NCBI RefSeq assembly: GCF_003987335.1
Contig: NZ_PIPK01000011.1
Span: 34,147-98,146, forward strand
Reading direction: 5' to 3'
DNA length: 64,000 nucleotides
Source: Aliidiomarina maris
Lineage (GTDB): Bacteria; Pseudomonadota; Gammaproteobacteria; Enterobacterales; Alteromonadaceae
The notes beneath the pieces are model-generated. The model had not been told where the DNA came from, did not search any database, and saw only the letters and a program-made list of their open reading frames with translations. Of this stretch, positions 58,229-64,000 are shown in pieces (position 1 is the stretch's first letter; every line of letters begins with the position of its first letter). Made by a program: the position numbers and the translations under genes.

Positions 58229-59221
58229 ATGCAACGTCTAATTCCGGTTCTAAACAATGACCACGTGCCACTGCATTTAATCTCCGTTATCAATACCTTG
58301 ATGACGGCTGCAAAAGAAATCTCTCATCGCCTTCATCAAGGCAGCCTCGCCGGAACCTTAGGCTCCACCTTGGATGAAAACATTCAAGGCGAAACCCAAA
58401 AGAAACTCGATGTGGTCTCGAACCAACTGATCAAGAACATGCTGCTGGAAACCAATCTAGTGCGTGCTGTGGCGTCAGAAGAAGAAGACGACATTGTCGA
58501 GGGTAACCCAGATGCAAAATACCTAGTTGCTTACGACCCCCTAGATGGTAGCTCAAACATTGACGTCAATGGCAGTGTCGGCACCATTTTCTCGATTATG
58601 GAAGTGCCTGACCATTGCAAACACGGCAAAGACATGTTTTTGCAAACCGGCGATGAGCAAGTCGCTGCTGGTTACATTTTATATGGCCCTTCAAGCATGC
58701 TGGTGATGACTACAGGCAAAGGCGTGCGAATGTATACGCTGGATCACACCGTGGGCGAGTTCCTGCTAACCGTTGAGCAAGTCAAGATTCCAGCGCAAAC
58801 CCAGGAATTCTCCATTAATATGGCCAATGACCGATTCTGGTCAGCGCCAATGAAGCAATATATAAAAGATTTGCTTCAGGGCGAAGAAGGCCCGCGCGGT
58901 AAGCGCTTCAATATGCGCTGGAATGCCGCGATGGTGTCAGATGTGCATCGCGTGTTGTGTCGCGGAGGTATTTTCACTTACCCAGCGGATTGCCGCGAGG
59001 CCGACAAACCATGTAAATTGCGTTTGTTATATGAAGCGAACCCAATGAGCTTTTTGATTGAACAAGCCGGCGGCCGCGCCAGCACAGGCTACGAGCGTAT
59101 CATGTCATTACAACCTACCGAGATTCACCAACGCGTAGCTGTGATGATGGGTTCGGCGGACGAAGTCGGCACTTGTTTGCAATACCATAAAGATATTCCG
59201 TGTCAGCGTTTCGACGCCTAA
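58229..59221 (+). CDS. fbp: fructose-1,6-bisphosphatase class I
   Basis: A 330-residue Mg-dependent phosphatase of gluconeogenesis. Metal and substrate motifs are ASEEEDDIVEG near residue 88, the catalytic signature VAYDPLDGSSNIDVNGSVGTIF near 107, and C-terminal YEANPMSFLIEQAGGRAS. The start ATG follows AGAGGA. The 202-bp region before it, shared with mpl, holds no ORF; I found no strong -10/-35 pair there. ppa follows after 120 bp. Confidence 0.97.
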   Translation: MQRLIPVLNNDHVPLHLISVINTLMTAAKEISHRLHQGSLAGTLGSTLDENIQGETQKKLDVVSNQLIKNMLLETNLVRAVASEEEDDIVEGNPDAKYLVAYDPLDGSSNIDVNGSVGTIFSIMEVPDHCKHGKDMFLQTGDEQVAAGYILYGPSSMLVMTTGKGVRMYTLDHTVGEFLLTVEQVKIPAQTQEFSINMANDRFWSAPMKQYIKDLLQGEEGPRGKRFNMRWNAAMVSDVHRVLCRGGIFTYPADCREADKPCKLRLLYEANPMSFLIEQAGGRASTGYERIMSLQPTEIHQRVAVMMGSADEVGTCLQYHKDIPCQRFDA

Positions 59222-59341
59222 AGTAAATGCAGCATTCAGGCACGCGTCATTGCGTATACACCAAGGTCGAACTTAAATTCTTGGGCCGCCAGCGTTATAC
59301 TACGCCTGTTTTATTTTTTAATTTATGTTGAAGGAAGTACC

Positions 59342-59875
59342 ATGAGCTTAAAACATGTTCCTGCTGGCGACAAAATGCCAGAAGAAGTGAATGTCATCAT
59401 TGAAATCCCAGCCAATGCTGAGCCAATTAAATACGAAGTCGATAAAGACACCGGCGCTTTGTGGGTTGACCGCTTCATGGCCACCCCAATGTTTTACCCA
59501 GCCAACTATGGTTATGTGAATGATACCTTATCATTAGACGGCGACCCAGTTGACGTCTTAGTCCCAACTCCGTATCCGTTACAACACGGTAGCGTGATTA
59601 CCTGTCGCCCAATCGGCGTGTTGAAAATGACTGACGAGTCAGGTGAAGACGCGAAAGTGATCGCGGTGCCAATCAGCAAGCTGACTAAGCAATACGACCA
59701 CGTGCAAGACATCGACGATTTAGACCCGTTACTGAAAGCACAAATCCAGCATTTCTTCGAAAGCTATAAACAGCTAGAGAAAGGTAAGTGGGTCAAAGTC
59801 GAAGGTTGGGCTGATGCCGCCGCCGCGAAAGACGAAATTAAATCATCATTCGAGCGCGCACAGCAGCAAAAATAG
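59342..59875 (+). CDS. ppa: inorganic pyrophosphatase
   Basis: A 177-residue soluble class I pyrophosphatase. It has the family signature [10 protein letters not shown] near residue 66 with the catalytic aspartates, plus [28 protein letters not shown] and KWVKVEGW. It hydrolyses pyrophosphate to drive biosynthesis. GAAGGAAG precedes ATG 59342. The following ABC ATPase starts seven bases after its stop, with a Shine-Dalgarno that overlaps the ppa TAG, so expression may be linked. Confidence 0.97.
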   Translation: MSLKHVPAGDKMPEEVNVIIEIPANAEPIKYEVDKDTGALWVDRFMATPMFYPANYGYVNDTLSLDGDPVDVLVPTPYPLQHGSVITCRPIGVLKMTDESGEDAKVIAVPISKLTKQYDHVQDIDDLDPLLKAQIQHFFESYKQLEKGKWVKVEGWADAAAAKDEIKSSFERAQQQK

Positions 59876-59882
59876 GTGAACT

Positions 59883-60596
59883 ATGCAATCACAGCCGGCC
59901 GTTGAGCACCCACCGTTAAGTATTGCCATTCAAGGTTTACGCTTTAGTTGGCAGCCAACTGCCGAGCCTGTGCTTGCTATTGATGCGCTCACTATTTCAT
60001 CGGGTGAGCGCGTTTTTCTGCATGGCCCCAGTGGTAGCGGAAAATCCACACTACTGTCCTTACTCGCAGGGGTACATACGCCGCAGCAAGGCAGCATTGA
60101 AGTGCAAGGCCGAGCATTAGAGCGCTTGTCACAAAGCCAACGTGACACCTTTCGCGCCGACCATATCGGCTATATTTTCCAGCAGTTCAACTTGTTACCC
60201 TTCCTGGATTTAATTCATAACGTGACGTTAGCCTGCGACTTTTCCGCCGCACGACGTCAACGTTTAGCGACTCATGGCACCAGCGCGACGGCAGAAGCGG
60301 CTCGACTGCTGAAGCAACTAGGCATTCCCGAAGCCCTACATCAACGTCAAGCCAGCCAACTCAGTGTTGGACAGCAGCAGCGTGTCGCCGCTGCACGCGC
60401 TTTGATTGGTAGCCCGCCCGTGGTGATCGCCGATGAACCAACGTCTGCGTTAGACGCCAATAGCCGGGAAAACTTTTTACATTTACTTTTTGCTGAGTGT
60501 GAGCGCGCACGCACGACCCTGGTGTTTGTGTCCCACGATCAGGCGCTAGCACCACTGTTTAGCCGCAGTGTTGACCTGAGTGAGGTGAACCGATGA
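59883..60596 (+). CDS. ABC transporter ATPase, LolD/MacB-like, of a possible Zrg-type system
   Basis: A 237-residue ABC ATPase of the LolD/MacB class. Walker A is GPSGSGKSTLLSLLAG near residue 46, the Q-loop GYIFQQFNLLPFLDL, the signature LSVGQQQRVAAARAL near 160 and Walker B VVIADEPTSALD. Such ATPases drive conformational work on periplasmic substrates. AGGTGA, overlapping the ppa stop, serves as Shine-Dalgarno. Its stop overlaps the permease start by 4 bp. The gene set resembles the Vibrio zrg (zinc-regulated) cluster, but this is from recall. Confidence 0.88.
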   Translation: MQSQPAVEHPPLSIAIQGLRFSWQPTAEPVLAIDALTISSGERVFLHGPSGSGKSTLLSLLAGVHTPQQGSIEVQGRALERLSQSQRDTFRADHIGYIFQQFNLLPFLDLIHNVTLACDFSAARRQRLATHGTSATAEAARLLKQLGIPEALHQRQASQLSVGQQQRVAAARALIGSPPVVIADEPTSALDANSRENFLHLLFAECERARTTLVFVSHDQALAPLFSRSVDLSEVNR

Positions 60597-61939
60597 ACAT
60601 GGTTAAGCTTGCCTGGGCAAGTCTCAAGAGTCGGCGTGCCAACGCACTGCTAACCGTTTTTGCGATTGCAATTAGCGTCATGCTACTACTCGGTGTTGAA
60701 CGTGTCAGTCAGCAGACACGAAGTGGTTTTGCCAATACCATCTCTGGAACCGACTTAATTGTCGGTGCACGTAGCGGCCCTGCTAATTTGCTCCTGTATT
60801 CGGTATTCCATATTGGTAACCCAAGTGCGAACGTGAGCTGGGACAGTTTTGCGCACTGGCAACAACATGAGCAGGTTGCGTGGGCCGTGCCAATTGCTTT
60901 GGGTGACAGTTTTCGTGGCCACCCTGTGATTGCCACGGACGAGACATTTTTCGCTCATTTCCAGTATGGCCGTCGCCAAGCCATACAGTTTCAACAAGGC
61001 GCTGTGTTTGATGCCACTGAGCAAGCCATACTAGGCGCTCGTGTCGCCCGCCAACATCAACTTGGCCTTGGTGACGAGCTTGTAGTAGCGCACGGCACCG
61101 GTAGTGTGAGCTTTCACCACCACGACGAAGACCCATTAAGTATCGTCGGTGTGTTAGCGCCCACCGGCACCCCATTGGATAACGCGGTGTTCGTACCCTT
61201 ACGTGCCCTCGCTGGTATGCACGGCGAACATGACCATGAGCATGACGATGCGCACGGGCATGAGCACGAGCAACCTGCACAGCGGCCTTCCTTTAGTGAC
61301 CAACAGATACCGACTGAGCCCACTGAATCTACTGAACCCACTGAATCTACTGAACATGGTGCTCATGACCACCATGATCGCCCAATTGACAGTTTAAGTG
61401 CGTTCTTCGTCGGTTTACACAGCCAGCCGCGCGCCATTTTTATGCAGCGCATGATCAACACCTGGGGTCAGGAACCGCTCACCGCAATTATGCCCGGCGC
61501 AACATTGCAGGACTTATGGCGCACCCTGAATATGTTTGAACGCACACTCGCCATCGTATCCGGTTTTGTTCTGCTGACTGGATTAATTGGCATGCTCGCC
61601 ACACTCCTTGCCAGTTTGCAGGAACGACGACGGGAAATGGCGGTCTTACGTTCGTTGGGTGCTGGTCCGAAGACGATTTTCGGCTTGCTGGTCAGCGAAG
61701 CGCTATTGCTGACCATGATTGGTATTGGCGTCGGCGTTGGCTTGCTATACAGCGCAATGTTGATACTCGCACCATGGATAGAAATGCAGTTTGGCGTGGT
61801 GATTACGATTGGTGCGCCCTCGGCAGTTGAGTGGCAGCGCATGGGCATTGTATTAATTGCCGGTAGTTTGATTAGTTGTATTCCCGCTTGGCGAGCATAC
61901 AGACATTCTTTAGCTGATGGCTTAAGCATGAAGTTTTAG
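60593..61939 (+). CDS. FtsX/MacB-type ABC permease with a histidine-rich periplasmic loop
   Basis: A 448-residue MacB/FtsX-like permease: one N-terminal helix (about 17-37), a large periplasmic domain, then three C-terminal helices (about 318-345, 362-395, 418-438). The mark of the gene is a His/Glu/Asp-rich stretch (about residues 205-225, HGEHDHEHDDAHGHEHE in part) and a second His cluster (AHDHHDRP), split by a PTESTE repeat. These look like metal-binding loops, for zinc or a similar ion. This loop is the main reason to suspect a metal-linked role; the substrate is not shown. Confidence 0.85.
   Translation: MNMVKLAWASLKSRRANALLTVFAIAISVMLLLGVERVSQQTRSGFANTISGTDLIVGARSGPANLLLYSVFHIGNPSANVSWDSFAHWQQHEQVAWAVPIALGDSFRGHPVIATDETFFAHFQYGRRQAIQFQQGAVFDATEQAILGARVARQHQLGLGDELVVAHGTGSVSFHHHDEDPLSIVGVLAPTGTPLDNAVFVPLRALAGMHGEHDHEHDDAHGHEHEQPAQRPSFSDQQIPTEPTESTEPTESTEHGAHDHHDRPIDSLSAFFVGLHSQPRAIFMQRMINTWGQEPLTAIMPGATLQDLWRTLNMFERTLAIVSGFVLLTGLIGMLATLLASLQERRREMAVLRSLGAGPKTIFGLLVSEALLLTMIGIGVGVGLLYSAMLILAPWIEMQFGVVITIGAPSAVEWQRMGIVLIAGSLISCIPAWRAYRHSLADGLSMKF
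61319..61354 (+). repeat. two perfect 18-bp tandem repeats in the permease gene
   Basis: CCCACTGAATCTACTGAA is present twice in tandem (61319-61336, 61337-61354), encoding PTESTE twice. The unit is a multiple of three, so copy-number change would keep the frame and alter the spacer between the two His clusters. Confidence 0.85.
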
Positions 61940-61967
61940 CCCCTGCAGCAGTGGTAAGGAGAATACC

Positions 61968-62468
61968 TTGAAACACCAAAATTCAGTTGCTATGGCAATG
62001 TTTGCAGCATGCTTACTGCTGCCAGTAAGTCCAAGTGTGAGTGCCGAAGAGCCGCGCACATTGCGCTGGAATGACTTAATGCCTGAAGGTTGGCGCCCGC
62101 CGGCTGTGCGCAGTCAAGCCTACTATGAAGCCAACCCTGAGGCCCAAGTGCAAACTAACCTGGATGCGCCTGTGATTGAAGCGTTAGATGGCCAACACGT
62201 GAAGATTCCAGGCTACGTGGTGCAACTTGAAGGTGATGATCGGCGGGTCACTGAATTTCTCTTAGTGCCCTACTTTGGCGCGTGTATCCACGTGCCGCCG
62301 CCCCCGCCCAATCAAATTATCCACGTTAAATTTCCAGAAGGAGTACCCTACGCGGTCACTTATGACGCGGTTTGGGTGAGTGGAGATATCAGCGTGTCAC
62401 GCAGTGAAAGTGATATTGCCGTTACCGGATATGTGATTGAAGCTTCAGAAGTTATTTCTTATTTTTAA
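61968..62468 (+). CDS. exported DUF3299-like protein
   Basis: A 166-residue protein with an N-terminal signal peptide (MAMFAACLLLPVSPSVSAEE, cleavage near VSAEE), so it should be periplasmic. The mature part has RTLRWNDLMPEGW, the conserved IPGYVVQLEGDDRRVTEFLLVPYFGACIHVPPPPPNQ with a single Cys-x-His-like motif (ACIHVPPPPP), and a C-terminal beta region. This pattern matches DUF3299. The Cys and His suggest metal handling, which is an inference. TTG 61968 has AAGGAG upstream. It is the last gene of the ABC cluster. Confidence 0.82.
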   Translation: MKHQNSVAMAMFAACLLLPVSPSVSAEEPRTLRWNDLMPEGWRPPAVRSQAYYEANPEAQVQTNLDAPVIEALDGQHVKIPGYVVQLEGDDRRVTEFLLVPYFGACIHVPPPPPNQIIHVKFPEGVPYAVTYDAVWVSGDISVSRSESDIAVTGYVIEASEVISYF

Positions 62469-62477
62469 GTGCTGACC

Positions 62478-62504
62478 AGGGCTCGTTTATACAGCGAGCC
62501 CTTT
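62478..62504 (+). terminator. hairpin after the DUF3299-like gene, possible terminator
   Basis: A perfect 8-bp stem AGGGCTCG/CGAGCCCT (62478-62485, 62495-62502) lies 9 bp after the stop and overlaps the end of the convergent EAL gene. Only TTT follows, so strength is doubtful. Confidence 0.45.
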
Positions 62505-63853
62505 GCGCTGCTCAATAAAGTCTTTGAACGCCACTAAGCTCATCGGTTTCGCGTACAAGTAGCCTTGGGCTTGGCCTACGCGTAGTTCATCGAAGTACTT
62601 CGCTTGCTGCTCGGTTTCGATACCTTCCGCTAAGGTTTGTAAACCAAGCCGGTGCCCCATATTCACTATGCTTTCAATCACTACCGCACCACTTGTGGTG
62701 TGTGCAGATCGCACGAACTCACGGTCAATTTTGAGTTTGTCTAAGGGTAAGCGCTGCACATAGCTCAGCGACGAGAACCCGACCCCAAAATCATCAATCG
62801 CCACCCGCACGCCATAAGATTTCAATTGATTCAATACTTTCACCACCAGGTTAGGGTCATCCATCACGATAGACTCCGTGATTTCAATCTCAAGTCGCTG
62901 CGGGTCTACCTGGTGATTACGCATGACACCGAGTATTTCGTTGGCAAAATTCTTCTGCCGGAATTGTGGTACAGATACATTCACCGCCATGCGAAAGTCA
63001 GCGCTTACCTCACTTTCTATCGCACGCATGGTCATGCAAGCTTGTTCCAGCACCCAATGGCCGATCTCTAAAATGAGACCGGAATACTCTGCCAATGGGA
63101 TAAAAATGCTAGGGGAAATGAAACTTCCATCACTCTGTGGCCAACGCAGTAGGGCTTCAGCCCCTACCACGCGCCCGCTCGATAGCTCAACCTGGGGTTG
63201 ATACCAAAGCTCTAACTGCTGTTGCGCGAAAGCTTGGCGCAAATTACGAATCAGTTCAAGTCGGCGCTCTGTTTCTGCTTGCATACTTGGGTGGTAATTC
63301 GCGTGGCTTTCTAAGCGATGATTCTTGGCGTTCTTGAGTGCAATATAGGCTTGTTTAAGAAGATCCAAACCATTTGCGGCCATATGCCGGCGTGTAAAGC
63401 CAGTGGTCATCATCACGGGTATACGATGCTCATCCACGTCGAACGGTTGGAACACGCATTCATCTATGAGTGTAGCGTTAATACACTCACTGGGGCCAAG
63501 CAAGCCAAATACATCCGCGCTCAACCGCGCGACAACTGCTTGGTCACCAAATACATGTTGTAAGCGCGCCCCGACCGCTTGAATTAGCTTATTACCCACA
63601 TCTTGGCCCAGCGCATCATTCACATCGGAAAAGTGGCTGATATCCGTAATCGCGACTGTAAACTCGCTATCGAGCTTCAATATGTCGTTCAACTGACGAA
63701 TAAATTCAGACCGGTTGGCGAGACCTGTGAGCGAATCTTTGTAGGCAGCGGTGCGTAACTCTTCGAATAAATTCACGTTTTCAAAGCCAATCGCGATATT
63801 GGCTAAGAACAACTCGACAAGCTTATGATTTACATCGCTTAACCGTTGACTAC
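62487..63853 (-). pseudogene. GGDEF-EAL domain protein, 5' part removed by an IS903-like insertion
   Basis: The retained 3' part encodes the end of an upstream sensory domain (VELFLANIAIGFENVNLFEELR, which resembles the end of DUF3369 response-regulator proteins), then a GGDEF domain with a degenerate active site (SADVF where GGDEF is expected), and a complete EAL domain. EAL residues for c-di-GMP hydrolysis look intact: AEALLRW, NVS, EITES, DDFGVGFSSL, LKID and AEGIETEQQ. The reading frame enters the insertion sequence at 63854 and hits a stop at 63897-63899. Without IS-supplied signals, a TTG at 63812 could give a shorter protein of about 441 residues. The 5' part probably lies beyond the right edge. 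Confidence 0.8.
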
Positions 63854-64000
63854 GGCCTTGTTGAATAAATAGCGGAACTTTCTCAGTTAGCGTTGATCAG
63901 ATCGCCAAACCACGCTGATACTAGACACCGCAATGAGCAAAGCAAAATACCGAGTTAAAAACTGGTCTGAATACAACAAAGCCCTTAAACAACGAGGCTC
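63854..64000 (+). mobile_element. IS5-family, IS903-group insertion sequence, left end
   Basis: The terminal sequence GGCCTTGTTGAATAAAT at 63854-63870 closely matches the IS903-group inverted repeat (GGCTTTGTTGAATAAAT). A transposase ORF of the same group starts about 80 bp inside. The element runs off the window, so its right end and target duplication cannot be seen. Confidence 0.8.
63933..64000 (+). CDS. IS5-family transposase, N-terminal fragment (continues past window)
   Basis: The ORF begins MSKAKYRVKNWSEYNKALKQ and reaches RGS at the edge of the window. The pattern NW-x-x-YN-x-x-L-x-x-RG is typical of the N-terminus of IS903-group transposases, which continue RGSLTxW. Only 22 codons are visible. 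The DDE catalytic core would lie beyond the right edge, so whether the enzyme is intact is unknown. Confidence 0.8.
   Translation, partial: MSKAKYRVKNWSEYNKALKQRG

Overview
The window is a chromosomal stretch of a Gram-negative gammaproteobacterium, and the gene orders fit the Alteromonadales best (Idiomarinaceae-like: Idiomarina, Pseudidiomarina or Aliidiomarina). This is inferred from protein sequence and synteny recalled from memory; no database search was possible. About 95 % of the window is coding, mostly conserved housekeeping genes. Good Shine-Dalgarno sequences are common, and TTG and GTG starts are frequent. I saw no rRNA, tRNA, CRISPR array or prophage.

Layout. 1-2220: epd (partial) and tkt on the minus strand. 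2399-6426: MetJ-type operator, then metK-rsmE-gshB-yqgE-ruvX. 6550-7843: a small unknown protein coupled to an exported transglutaminase-like protein. 7879-9324: PIN-PhoH ATPase (minus). 9535-13899: rapA, rluA and a DUF3530-like gene. 13915-16568: djlA-murU-amgK (minus). 16679-23330: lptD-surA-pdxA-rsmA-apaG-apaH. 23439-25436: a chemoreceptor. 25502-26698: tyrS (minus), divergent from mepM-like and anmK (27046-29574). 29590-32697: pepQ, a DUF3718-like gene, erpA and a DUF6776-like gene (minus). 32769-35576: hemJ, pyrB, hemL. 35678-37576: a second chemoreceptor (minus). 37783-39477: maeA. 39514-45792: mrcB, hrpB, pepB (minus). 45915-51861: sfsA, dksA, gluQ, pcnB, folK, panB, panC. 51858-58026: panP, a TrmB-like methyltransferase, a YadGH-type ABC exporter, ubiX and mpl (minus). 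58229-62468: fbp, ppa and a three-gene ABC cluster with a His-rich permease and a DUF3299-like exported protein. 62487-63853: the 3' part of a GGDEF-EAL gene cut by an IS903-like insertion sequence that runs off the right end.

Several groups work together. metK is under a predicted methionine operator. AnmK, AmgK, MurU and Mpl, with MepM and PBP1B, form much of a cell-wall synthesis and recycling network that includes the Pseudomonas-type MurNAc-to-UDP-MurNAc bypass. PanB, PanC and PanP make pantothenate with a PLP-dependent aspartate decarboxylase in place of PanD. LptD and SurA handle outer-membrane assembly. rapA, dksA and pcnB affect transcription and RNA turnover.

I did not find a clearly new multi-gene system. 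The items most worth a second look are the predicted AUU start of pcnB, the His-rich (Zrg-like) ABC cluster after ppa, the small-ORF/transglutaminase pair at 6550-7843, the repeat operators and hairpin leader upstream of mepM and the DUF3718-like gene, and the IS insertion at the right edge.
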